A stretch of 64,000 nucleotides of DNA from Pyrrhosoma nymphula (Eukaryota; Arthropoda; Insecta; Odonata; Coenagrionidae). The stretch covers positions 50,303,985-50,367,984 of the forward strand of contig OY754335.1 in assembly GCA_963573305.1 (NCBI GenBank), written 5' to 3'. The translations under genes were made by a program, and so were the position numbers. Below are positions 32,523 through 43,601 of this stretch, piece by piece. Numbering within the stretch: the first letter of the stretch is position 1; each line of letters starts with the position of its first letter. The notes beneath the pieces were generated by a model. That model searched no databases. It was given only the letters and a program-made list of their open reading frames with translations, and had not been told where the DNA came from.

Positions 32523-34189
32523 TTCCACTCAATTTCATGAGAAACATCGGATTACTTATTTCAATTAGACTGGGCAAAAAGCAGAGCATGGATTAAAAGA
32601 GTGGCAGTAAATCCAGTGTAATGCCGAAAGTCCTCGAGTAGTTACGCTGTACCAGCCATATAACTACATAAGTCATTAATAGGATCAAACAGCTTGCATT
32701 AAAAGACTAAGAACCCATTATCAAATGATACTACTAAACTAATTCCGTTTAGTTTCGGCTTCCACAGAAAGTATACACCTATCTAAAATACATAGTCACT
32801 TTTTCAAATGTTATTAAAAATTTTTCGTTAACCAGCTAAGCGAAACGAACCTCAAAATATAATATAGTCGTAGAAAAAGTCAGAATACTTAGATTGAATC
32901 GCTGTGAAGCTGCATTAATACTGCTTCTTAAGGCAGATTATTTCCAATATTTAATCGTTTAATTGAATAACATCACATATTGTGAAATATCGCTATGGAA
33001 TATTGCATAATATCTCAAAAGCAATAATTACCTATTTCACATGTCTCAGTGGCTAATATCGCTAATTGTTACGCCATGATAATCATATTGTGATATCAAT
33101 GCGCAGTCGATTTATCGTAATATTGCATAGCCAAAGTCTATATGATGAGTAAAAGGGTTCCTGTGCAAAGGGTCCAGAATGAGGAAAAGTTGGAGTAGCT
33201 GATGTCGCATTTGAGGAGGAAAAGGGATTTGAATGGTTGGTTTGTAGGACACAATAAGCGCTCCTTCCGTCGATATTTTAAAATATTGTGAAATGATTTG
33301 AGATCTGAGAGAATTTATTTATCAAATGTAAAATATCCCAAATTTTACATGTTCTGATGCCGTCTTTAGCTTTGTTATTGTGTTTCCCAATTCTTAGTTT
33401 TAATTTACACAAATAATAAACGCAATCCATCTCGAATGAATCATAATAGAAAACACCAAGTCACTTTTGGGGCGTTGGAGACATTAAAGGGACGTACAAA
33501 AAGAAGCCAAAGCAACCTCACCTCTTCCATGTATTGAATTTAGTCATGGGCGTGTGCTCCCACGGGGAACTTTGACAGTTATAAGCCCTCCAGGGAGTCC
33601 GCTGTCTAACGGTCTTCCATCAAATTTCACATTACTGCACCGACGATGTATTCCATTGGGTTTTTCTTTTCATTGAAGCGGCCCCTAAGTCAAGTACAAA
33701 GGCTTTCACATACACAGACAGTATTGGAAAGGATAACAAGGCACGCGTTCTAAGACAGGCTGGACAGTACTTATCATTTAATATATTTTTGCGGTTGACA
33801 TATCAACCCTATGCCTCAGATGATAATCCAAGTTTAGTTGAGGTCATCAGGGCGTACAAATGTGCCTACATTAAATGTCTATAGAAATTATCACTACTGG
33901 CGTACAAACACTAGATTATCAACCTATTAAAGAGATAAATTGATCTTTCTTGGTACCTAATGCTTCAAATGCACAAATAATGTGAGTGCGATAAAATATC
34001 AACTTAATTTCGTTGAAAATTATCCTAAAAACAACACAAATCAGTTCAACTTTGGGGTACGAGAACGAAAATGGCATAACTTGAGAAATTTGCACGGCGA
34101 TCCATTCACGACTCTATGCCTTCGTGACTAATGAAACAATTGAAATAAATATCGTCTCGTTCAATCTGGTATACGATGAACCATGCACT
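32523..34189. other. No gene recognised
   Basis: AT-rich; no support for any feature. Confidence 0.4.
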
Positions 34190-34310
34190 CGCCTCGCACA
34201 AGCGGCACAAATTCATGACCATGAATTTGAGCCGCTTGTGCGAGGCGCGGGTAGGAACCCGCGTCGACTAGCGTCCATTTTGAGCCAGGGAAAGATTTCT
34301 GCGCTGTACA
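34190..34310 (-). mobile_element. Near-perfect 28-bp palindrome attached to a tRNA-like head
   Basis: Arms 34190-34217 and 34220-34247 match at 27 of 28 positions with a 2-base loop, an extremely tight cruciform. Directly beyond it, the minus strand shows gcgggttcctacccgc (a good T arm and B box) and, about 30 bases upstream, an A-box-like ctggctcaaaatgg. This looks like a SINE head whose 3' side has been inverted and duplicated. Confidence 0.5.
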
Positions 34311-34590
34311 TTACGTGGCTCTGATGTGCTATCGCACTGATTTTAGTATCAAATGAAAGATATAAATAGGAAAAAGCTGATTCATTATCAAATTTTCTGT
34401 TGAAAATCTTTAGAATAAATGATGAAATCAAGTGAAATATCTGATATTGCACCCTACTTCCTGAAAAGCCCAAGAGAAACACAAAATAGAACGTTTTGCA
34501 ATCACTGCAAATGTACGAATGATGTACTACGCATCCTTATATGGTTAGAACATCTAGTTAGATGAAAAATCCGCTGAAACTTACCTTGAA
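34311..34590. other. No gene recognised
   Basis: AT-rich, nothing seen. Confidence 0.35.
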
Positions 34591-34725
34591 TTGAGATGGT
34601 GGTGAAACTGGCTAACATAAACCTGACCGGTAATTGGGAAATCCGGGTTTGAATGAATACAGGTAGTCAAATGATTCTTAAAATGGCGGACTTCATCCCA
34701 TTTTATGTAAACATGAATACGTAAC
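34591..34725 (+). mobile_element. SINE family A, copy 2
   Basis: ggtggtgaaactggctaac, acctgaccggtaattggga and atccgggtttgaat match the tRNA-like heads at 5.1 and 55.5 kb. A short duplication (gaatgaat) interrupts the B box. The following tcaaatgatt and aaatggcggacttcat match the family tail. Confidence 0.62.
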
Positions 34726-35099
34726 TCTTTGGGAGAGTACCGAAATAGCCATTCATCATCAATTGTGTAACAAAACTTGGTGCTACTCACTTGTGGAAAG
34801 CATGACGTAAGGGAGAAGAAAGCATGATGAGGAATTGGAAAAAAGTGGCCGAGGGTCCCTCCAGAGGTCCATACAGGAGACCTGTGGTACCTTTACCTGC
34901 TCATCGACACTTGAGTAACATTAAGTGACTTCATACTCTCTAATTTCAAGTGCCACCAAGTTTCCATACACCTATACCACATGGCCGTGGGGCTGGTTGC
35001 GGGAACTGCAGAAAGTCAGCGTAGCTCACACACTGCAAACGCCGGTGCAAGCACATCGACTGCCGATAAACATTACCAGCTCACGCTGACGTTTTCACG
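34726..35099. other. No gene recognised
   Basis: Slightly less AT-rich, no feature recognised. Confidence 0.35.
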
Positions 35100-35126
35100 T
35101 TAAGGTAGTTTGAGCGAGATTTTTAC
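35100..35126 (+). repeat. Isolated family A left terminus
   Basis: TTAA followed by ggtagtttgagcgagat is the best-preserved left end of family A in the window. The interior that follows does not match the other copies, so it may be a truncated or different member. Confidence 0.4.
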
Positions 35127-35689
35127 CTAGTCATCATAAAATATATATTGAAGTTCATTTTTTTTCCTTTAAGCAGCTGCAAGAAGCATGAAGTTATCAG
35201 TGAAAAATTATTGACACAAAAGTTTTGCTTGATATAATTGATATTGTCAATTATTACGTAAATATACATGTATATGCTTAGGCTGTGATTTAGCTCATTT
35301 TTTCTCACCGCACGCTTGAAACACCTTCACAACCGCAGATTTTTTGCGATTTAGGAATAATAATTCCGGTTGAGTAGGAAATTTATTTTTTTAATAATTG
35401 AGAAAGTATAAGATTTACACTCCGTTAAATTTGTCACGCGGTGTATGTGCTTGTTAGAACTACGTCTTTAAAAAAACATATTCTCCGGAGCACATAGCCG
35501 TACCATATCCCAAGGAAAGCCGCTTTTTTAATATCTTGAATGCTACTAACGTAAGTGGCTGATATTTTGGTATCATTGAAGAGGTGAGATACTTTTCTTT
35601 ATAATGAGAGAAAATTTTATGAATATTATGTGAAGTGATGTCTCGTTCAGATGAAGTTATTGGTGGCAGCTGATACTTTGTGGAATTCC
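35127..35689. other. No gene recognised
   Basis: AT-rich. Short frames only. Confidence 0.4.
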
Positions 35690-35797
35690 ATTGTAGGAAA
35701 AAGGTTAAATGCTTTGCACAATTCCACTGGAGAAATTTGTTTATCGAGTCCCTCCAGTGGAATTGTACAAAGCATTTAATCTTTTTTCTATCTCTTT
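35690..35797. repeat. Foldback element F8
   Basis: Arms of about 37 bp (aggaaaaaggttaaatgctt through aattccactgga, and the inverse ending in cttttttcta) are separated by about 21 bases. ttgtggaattcc just to the left recalls the TGTGGAA box of the other foldbacks. No hammerhead core is recognisable. Confidence 0.6.
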
Positions 35798-36583
35798 CAA
35801 ACCTTAAAGCCCCCGGTCGCGTCATTCACATAGCCCAGTCCCGATTATTTTATTATTAGTTTTTGGTTTAGCAGTGTTTTTTGTCGTGGTAGCCAATGCC
35901 TTGAAATAATATATTTCAAAAACCTGAAGGCACTCCTCTCTCTACCTCCCGTCGGGTTTGAGTTACGCCATTTTCCTGTGCTCATCCTCATCCACACCCC
36001 CATTAACCTCCTCGAAGTCTTTCCCCAGCCACCCATCACCCTTCTATTCAAAGCACGTCCCCACCCTTTCTCTGATTCCATCAACTTCATTCACCCGCAC
36101 CCCGCCACATCAATGCCATCTCCCTCACCCGCATTCGCCTTACAACCTCGGTGACGTGACTCAGCAGCAGTCAAGTCAGTCAGTGCACACACCACGCCGA
36201 AGGGAAAGATTTTCCTTGCATTTCAACCCAAGTCCTAGAAACGCCTCAAAGCCTCCACCCACGTTCCATGGCTTATCATTGGGAATCTCCATTTTTAAAT
36301 GTAGCTACATATATATGTGTTCTGAAACACAACTCATGATCTCTCCGACAGGGTTTCAATGCACTATGACCTCTCGAGTTATGAATCGATGGCAAAAGTT
36401 AAATCTGATGAGTGACATGCACATGAGGCGCACAGAATTAAACCGACATTTAAGAATATGTATTAAGTCATCGACTTTATCCAAATGCCAACTTACTTTC
36501 AACCGAAGCATTGATGTAATGTGTTCCATCGTATCCTTAAACGCCTACCTATGATTAAAGGGTCGGTGAAAGCACGTCTGAGA
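35798..36583. other. No gene supported; 198-codon frame in C-rich DNA
   Basis: A plus-strand frame at 35958-36554 begins with a serine/proline-rich stretch and then continues without any recognised domain. The first half is C-rich low-complexity DNA, where long frames arise easily. I do not call it a gene. Confidence 0.3.
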
Positions 36584-36690
36584 CAATTTCATCTACATTT
36601 ACCTCTACGAGATCTCGTGAAAGCCACCTCCATGGTGCGTGATACGGGATGATACCGCACCAGACATGCTATACTCCTCCCAGTTGAAGA
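36584..36690 (-). mobile_element. CR1-like element 3' end
   Basis: Plus-strand catctacatttacctctac followed by gccacctccatggtgcgtg is the reverse complement of a CR1-like tail (ggaggtggctttc ... tgtagatg). It matches the arrangement of the 3' end at 48.73-48.78 kb (gaggtggcttgcag ... tgtagata). Only the tail is present. Confidence 0.55.
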
Positions 36691-37639
36691 TTAAGATTTG
36701 CACGCTCCCCCGGCCGCTAGGCGAGGACCAGAAAGAAGTGTGGAGAAAAATGCGAGGATGAACCAGGTACTATGGGAGAGTAACGTGAAAAATAAGCTAG
36801 CATGCAGTACACGGGTATCATATTACTGCTACTGATTACTATTACTAATACTATTAATGAATGGAAAACAGTAGCTATTAACTAGTGCAGAAAATAAAAA
36901 TCTTGCGGGGTACTTCAAGCGGGATGAGGCGATAGTAATAATGGAAATTTATTAAACACAAGTACAAAATATAATCACCCATGCGACATTCTACCTCAAA
37001 TGTCATCATGATCCGAAGTACAATGGTCATTCAGGGAAAGGAGTTGAAATTTGGATATATTCAGCAATGAATACTAAGCCAGGACAGATATTGTTTTCAA
37101 TGATTATAGGAAAGAATTCTTATAATGGCCATGAGCAACATCAAGTGATTCTCCGGGATAATTTAGTCCCCATCACTGACGATTGAGCATGCAAAATATA
37201 CTCGATGGCCAATTTATTTGAGCCACGCACGGAATGTTTAAAAAAGATTATTATCATGCACAGTCTCAATACCAATCAGTACAGTACCAATCTCACTGGT
37301 GCAACGAGTCATAGTTTAGCGAGAAATATGATACTGTGGTTGAAAGCCGACATTACGGCAATAACACCATACGAATATAAAAAGACTTCCCAGTTGATTC
37401 CGCTTAACGCATTTAAAACAGCTTCTGCTGTAGCTCAAATCGATAATTAATTTGACTTTTATCATTAAAGATATTTGTCGGCTCGAGATGAAAAGGAAAC
37501 ACCACAGGTAGTTAAAGAAACTGAGCCACCAATTTCATTGAATTGTACTGGTTTATGTAAGTTTGAGAATAACGCGCAAAACATGCCGCGATGATTTCGA
37601 GTTATAAATGAAAGTACCTACCTAATGTGGCATTTAGAC
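36691..37639. other. No gene recognised
   Basis: No feature supported. Confidence 0.4.
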
Positions 37640-38185
37640 ACGAAGACGCCGGGCAAAAGGAGCCGCACACGTCCACTTCCAAGAACAGAATGTCCCGAAG
37701 CATGAGATGAGGAACTCGGCTGGCGCCACACCGTCCTCGGCCATCCGGTCGCCTCACTCGGTAATGTCCCTTTGCAAACAGGCGGTCACATCCCTTATAA
37801 GAGAGAAAGAGAGAGATATTTATACGGTCATCGAACCATATATTTTAATGGTACGAGTAATCATATCGCGATATGAGAAGGGCTTTCATTTTTTACGACG
37901 CGATGCGGTGTGCCATTGAAGAGACTCGCCGCTTTCGTTTTTATCCGAGGGTCGCCCGCGGAGGTCACCCCTTTCAAACCGTGTCGTCGGAGAACGTCGC
38001 GTCTCCCTCCATTTGCGTGGGAGGGCACCCGACGATTCCTCCTTCTGACCGCCCACTCCTTCCATCCCTACAATCCCACCACCCGCGGTGCCTCCCCCGC
38101 AGCAAAGCCTAAAATGTCACGGACTCGGAAATATCCCTCGCCCAAGAGTGGCAGAGCGGTGGAGTGCAATGAAATTTATGTCAAT
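37640..38185. promoter_or_regulatory. CpG-dense block; candidate promoter or first exon
   Basis: CpG is frequent throughout (cgaagacgccggg, ggtcgcccgcgg, gtgtcgtcggagaacgtcgcg). The minus strand at 37800-37640 has an open frame of about 55 codons ending next to a GTAGGT that could be a splice donor, but the peptide matches nothing I recognise. The block is a candidate 5' region of an unseen gene. Confidence 0.3.
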
Positions 38186-38269
38186 ATTACGGAAGGAAAT
38201 TAATTCCTTTCCGGAAGGCGGAGTTCTTAAAGCTGCTGCTGCATCCTGCACTTTTAATCCCAATTCCTC

Positions 38270-38830
38270 TTAAGGTGGTCGGAACGATTTTCTGTCTACG
38301 TACACATTTGCGCAAAGCTTTTAAGGCGTGTTATTATAAGTGATATCTGTAGATAAAACTGAATAAAATTATTTTTTTACCGATTTATTTTTCAATTCAA
38401 TGCTATTTTATCACGTAGACTTCTGGCACATGAGACGTATTTTGTAATTATTTGATTATATATGAACAGATTATCTTCTAAATGCTAAATAATATATTTC
38501 AAGTTATCGTAACGGTTGCTAACAAACATCAATTGTCACGCCTAATCAAAGATTTGAAAAAAACCTATTTTAATATTATTTTCGCCTACATTTCGAATAC
38601 CGCGATGAAAAATATCAATTGGTAAAGTCATTACATACTTTAATTAGATAAGGAAAATATTTAGAATTAATCCCAGTATCATTTCCTTTAATGCATGCAT
38701 TGTAAGTTCCACTGCCTGAATGGATGCGCTTAAATGAAATGTGGTCCTAGTATTTTTTTACTTGAAAAATTATAAAAAATGTCCCACAATGACCCACAAT
38801 TACCACTCCAAACACCTTAGGGTGGGTCTC
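38270..38830 (+). mobile_element. Family B repeat, copy 2
   Basis: Begins exactly at TTAA (38270-38273) followed by ggtggtcggaacgatttt, the same start as copy 3 at 52715. Landmarks tgatatctgtagataaaa, cacgtagacttctggcacat, taaatgaaatgtggtcctag and cttagggtgggtct are shared. The right end is not resolved. Confidence 0.62.
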
Positions 38831-39090
38831 ATACAAATGCTGCAACATACCGCATTTTAATTTTTTAACAGATCACATATCCAATCTCAATCTAGCACCT
38901 GCATTGTAAACTTAATTCTCGTATTGGTCATCAATCACCTTGCATCATCGTTACGTTATCATGCCGTAAAAGCTGCATTGTTTCTGTTCTGTTTAAAGTG
39001 GAGAATACTCTTCATGTCCTTTTCTTATTTTCTGTTATTCGTATATTATCTAAGTTAGATACACGTCACCTAGTGGATCATCTAAGTTGT
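38831..39090. other. No gene recognised
   Basis: May include the unresolved right part of the family B copy. Confidence 0.3.
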
Positions 39091-41245
39091 CTTTATCCGG
39101 AAACCAGGAGAGACAGGCTATACCAAGGCTAGCTCCTTGCGGGGAATCAGCCTCATGTCCTTCGTGCTTAAAGCATTTGAGAAAATAGTGGACAGGTATA
39201 CAAGAGAGGGATCGTTCAAGAACCATCTCTTACACCCGTTTCAAAATGCTTATCAAAAAGTAAAGTCCGTTGAGACAGCACTCCACAACCTAGTTTCTAG
39301 GATAGAAGGAGTACTGGAAAACGGGATGTATGGATTAGGGAGTTTTCTCGACATAGAAAGAGCCTTCAACAACACATCCTTTGACTAAATCTGCCTTGCA
39401 GCCAGGAGACATGGGATACACCCTCACATTGTTAGCTGGATACAAGTTAAAAGAGACAATTGTTGAAGCTGTCTTGAAGGAGAGAACGATGAAGGTGGCC
39501 GTGACCCGAGGATGCCCACAGGGGGGATACTGTCCCCACCCTTGTTGAATTTTGTGGTTGATGGGCTTATTTCAAGGTTAAATAAGACTAAAGCCTACAC
39601 TCAAGGGTATGCAGATGATGTGGTGATCCTTATCACCGGCAAATACATTGACACCGTCTCCAGACTAATACAAAAAGCCATAGACAGAATGATGGTCTGG
39701 TGCAATGAAACAGGGTTGACGGTGAACCCGGACAAGACAAAGCGCATACTGTTCTCCAATAAGAGGTAGAGATAGGGTTTTTATCTCCCTTCACTACAAG
39801 GAAAGATTTACAGCCATCCCTGACGGTCAAGTACCTTGGAATCCTTTTGGACTCCAAAATTAACTGGGGAGAGCATCTAGAGGCGAAAATGAAGAAAGCA
39901 TGCGCCTCCCCATGGACTTGAAGTAAGGCTCTCGGTAAAACCTGAGGATTTCAGCCAAAGGCGATCAAGTGGATTTACACTGCAGTTGTAAAGCCTAGCT
40001 TTCTATGATGTTCAATTGTCTGATGGAAAATGACCAGGAAGATCACTGCCAGGAACAAACTCAACCACCTGCAAAGAATGGCCTGTATGGGTATTATGGG
40101 AGCAAAGAGGACGACTCCCACGTTCTCCCTTGATACCCTTATAGAGTCTTGCTCCACTTTATGTGGAAGTTGAAACTCAAGCTAGGATGGCGGCCTATCG
40201 TCTCAAGAGACAGGGACAATGGAGTGACAGGGGAAGCCTCTCCGGTCACAGACAATTATGGACAGAGCTCAGGGAGTCAAACCCCATTTGTGAAATGGGC
40301 TCAGACGATATGAAAGCCGTGTTCAATAAAACATCACCGTTCTTCAAAACCCACTTTCCAGCGAGGGAATGGTGAGTTAAAGAATGGGTAAAAGATCTTT
40401 CAAATAGAGCACATGTCTGGTTTCCTGACGACTCCAGGAAGGAAGAGCAGGGTCTGGGATTTACTGCCACGGCCCTGATAAAAGGCACTCAATCCTTTTG
40501 GGGAAGTATGCTACAGTATTCCAAGCAGATATCTATCCTTTGATGACCTGTGCCTATGCCGTCTAGGCAGACCAATTCACATATGCACTGGCAGTCATGC
40601 AGTTTTAAAAGCTCTTATATCACCATGGTGCAAGTCAAGACTACTACTGGAGTGCCGTGAAGCACTCAATTCCCTTAGCAGACAGAGCAATGTAGAACTT
40701 TTCTGGGTCCCCGGCCATATGGGCATAACTGGAAACAAGATAGCTGATGAATTGGCGAAGGAAGGCTCGAACTGGAACCTAATTGGAGATCCGGCGGAAC
40801 GCACAGGGGCTCAGGCAAGCCAAGCTCCTGATAGGAGGACCCAGACCAGGACTTGCAAGAAGACTTCTCCTATTAAATAGCAGACAACTTCGGACGATAG
40901 TGAGACTTCTCACCGGACACTATCTGGTTATGAAGCACCTCCATCTTCTGAGGATTACGGGCTCCTAGAGACGTAGATGATACGAGGAAGAAGACGAAAC
41001 AACATACCCACGTACTCTGCGAATGTCCCGCTTTGATGAGGACTAGAGTTAGACATCTGGGCTTACCATTTTTGGAACTCGATGAAGTCAGGGGTATCCC
41101 CGTAGAGGACTTGCTAGCCTTTAGCATGGCAACTGGACTTTATGGGTGATTACAGATATGGTGGTTAGCACAATGGACCAATAGGTCTAAGTGCCCCAGG
41201 TCCTCCTCGGAGGAACTCCTCCGAAACTCAATCTAATCTATTCTA
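39091..41245 (+). mobile_element. LOA/R1/Jockey-like non-LTR retrotransposon, 5'-truncated, broken
   Basis: Translation starts inside the RT with FIRKPGETGYTKASSLRGIS and LMSFVLKAFEKIVDRY (consensus RPISLTSFLLKTLERLVDRY). After a stop at 39386 and a frameshift it continues with GGILSPPLLNFVVDGL and GYADDVVILI; the YADD catalytic motif is at 39608-39619. WCNETGLTVNPDKTK and VKYLGILLDSKINWGEHL mark the thumb. An RNase H domain follows, ending in ELFWVPGHMGITGNKIADEL at about 40701-40758. The C-terminus reads RHLGLPFLELDEVRGIPVED and stops near 41146. A GC-rich hairpin (cctcctcggagga) and repeated ctaatcta motifs at 41220-41245 mark the 3' end. The endonuclease domain and ORF1 are absent. Several stops and frameshifts make it inactive. 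Confidence 0.85.
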
Positions 41246-42002
41246 GATACACTTCATGATCCTCTCAAAAAATTCATATCTACAGTATCTATTGTATAAC
41301 TGCTTCTAACTCGTACTTTGACTGAAACCAGAGCCTTAGGTCATTATAGGTTTAATCATAGCTCTATATGTGTTCCTTCTCGTTTTAAAACGCATCTTTT
41401 TCAACCAAAGCAGCGAGTTTTACAGTCGCACATATTTCTGGCCTTGTTGGGCTTTATACTCTATGACTTAATGTAAAGCTCCTTGATTAAATGTGATGCT
41501 CCCCATGTACCTACACTTATCTCATATTTTATTTATCTTATTTGCAAAAAGGGATCTTACTCGTCTTCTTTCATTTGCAGGTAAGGATTTTCCCACATTT
41601 ATGCTCAGACCCCAGTGGTAACATTCTTTAAGCTTTTAAGACACGCATAGGTACATTATTTCTAGATTGCAAATAAGCCACCCGATCAAAATTACAAGCA
41701 GGAAAGATCACGTGGGGTTGCACTGGAGACGAAGTCGAGAGTCGCATGTAAATGCATCACCATTAGGTGGGTAATATTTAGTGAAAGTCAAGGTACTAAC
41801 GCCGTATCGACGCATCGTTTGTGGCACTCGTCGCTTCAATTTTTCGACGTCAGAGAAAGGTGTGGTGGAGTGGTTTCTTGTGTGCATATTTTAGAATATT
41901 TTCAAGTAAGTCTAAAATGTCCTAGGACCACATTTCATTCAAATACACATGTTGAAGGCAGTCTGATTGAGATAGCATTTCAAATAAAATTCGACAAACT
42001 TG
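41246..42002 (-). other. No gene; family B fragment at 41905-41965 (minus)
   Basis: tgtcctaggaccacatttcat at 41931 is the reverse complement of the family B block atgaaatgtggtcctag, with tcaagtaagtc as the inverse of its gacttacttga. The rest holds nothing recognisable. Confidence 0.45.
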
Positions 42003-42311
42003 CCCTCATCATAAAGAAAAACATCTCCCCTTTCCAAAGCTTGATTTCTAACGCAATTTAGCATAGTCAAAAAAAAGTCTGTTATGAAGGCGTTTTAACC
42101 CTAAGGAGTGAAAAAATAAGTCAAGTTAAAGACTTATGTCCGTATATCTAATTTACTACAGAGAATGTAAGTCACGCAAAGGGTATTTTTGCGCCATCAA
42201 TATTACAATATTTTCTTCATACTCCCTACAGCTGCTGATATCTTCATCATGTCTCATAGTCTCATAGTCTCCATCATGGCTGGAGATAGTTCTGGCTCAA
42301 ACTTCCTCGAA
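42003..42311 (+). mobile_element. Family A TIR element, copy 3 (internally deleted)
   Basis: gttatgaaggcgttttaacc, gagtgaaaaaataagtcaag and ttgcgccatcaatattacaa align with copies 1 and 2. The right terminus (reverse complement ttcgaggaagtttgagccag) matches their terminal inverted repeat. About half of the interior on the left is missing, and a short tandem duplication (gtctcatagtctcatagtct) lies near 42250. Confidence 0.6.
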
Positions 42312-43166
42312 CGGTAAAATATAATAAATCAGGAGGGAAATGGCTTTGCTTCATATTCAATTTGCATGACAGAAAACCATATCTCACAACGAGGCTACTG
42401 CTGAGTGCAGTGATGCATCTGTGAGGATAGTAACTCTGCGAAAGAGGAACATAATGCTTAAAGAGCAACGAAGGCAAGACACATCCCGATTTCCACATGG
42501 CACAAAGGAAATAAGATTAAAATCGATTTGAATATCCCTAGAGAGTGACTCGTTGAAACAGATGAAGATTACCCGACAAGACGATAAACGCATATACGTC
42601 CAACCAAATAAATGAGAAATAAAATCAAAACTACGTATACAAGGGAATTCCATCGTTCTTGTCCCTGATTATTTGGTCCGCCCTTTACGCTGGCAAATAT
42701 TTCTTAGAAAATGTTATAATTCAACCACCTCTATTTTTCTTGGTGATATAAAAGTTCATACTGACGATAAATTTCGGAGGATAAAAGCTTGGTATTAAGT
42801 TTCCAGTCAAAAATTGCAAAGTCTAGCGTGCAAAGGTCACTCAATAACAGTGCCAATGCAAACGGAATAAATCGTTGAACAAAATGACAGGTTGGAATTG
42901 ACGCTAGATAAAAAATCGAATGATTCAATGGCTCATAAGGTTAAAAAAGTAATAATGATGCGCTATTAACTTTCAAGGATGATTTCTTGAAATACTTGGA
43001 GCACTATTCATAAAAGCCTGCAAAATAATTCCATCTTGTAAGCTCTCATATTTCAGTACTTTACAGTAGCGTAAAATGAAAACAAGTAATTTATCGGTGC
43101 TTTCCAAAAAATTAACTCGCCGGCGTCATTAAAGCTGCGTGATCATATCTTGTCCAATCAGAAATC
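42312..43166. other. No gene recognised
   Basis: AT-rich, nothing supported. Confidence 0.4.
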
Positions 43167-43168
43167 TA

Positions 43169-43599
43169 CCGTATATCTTCATGTATAAGTCGATTCGGCT
43201 ATTAATCGAAGTCTTCTATTCGGCCCAAAAATATTGGCTACAATCCGTGACTCGAGTATAATTCGAGGTGAAAAAATTGCTGTATCTCCTTGTTTAGCGT
43301 TGGTTATGCAATTTGTAAAATAAAATTGGCTTTGTGGAGTGCATTAATATCGCAAAACGGGAGTGCCAAGAGTATTTGCTAGTGGTAGGTCCTAACACGA
43401 AACTTGGAACGTAAATCTAACGCATTTCACGGTGATTATACTCTGTGGGTTATCATACTAGAGTTTGGTGCAGCCGATACGCAGAAATATTGTCCCCGAA
43501 AAAGTCACCTTATTTACTGACTCGTCTATAAGTCGAAGGCTGGCTATCATTGGCCGAAAAAAAGAAGAAACTCCTCGACTTAAATTTGAGTATACACGG
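43169..43599. mobile_element. 431-bp MITE flanked by TA (Tc1/mariner-like target)
   Basis: The left end reads ccgtatatcttcatgtataa then gtcga; the right end in reverse complement reads ccgtgtatactcaaatttaa then gtcga. TA dinucleotides flank both ends (43167-43168 and 43600-43601). Inside, gtataagtcgattcggc and ctataagtcgaaggctggc are subterminal echoes. No transposase is present. A TA target points to Tc1/mariner-type mobilisation, which is inference. Confidence 0.65.
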
Positions 43600-43601
43600 T
43601 A

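Noticed and set aside
35958..36554. 198-codon plus-strand open frame as a host gene
   Set aside because: Serine/proline-rich low-complexity start in C-rich DNA, no recognised domain, no splice or promoter context.
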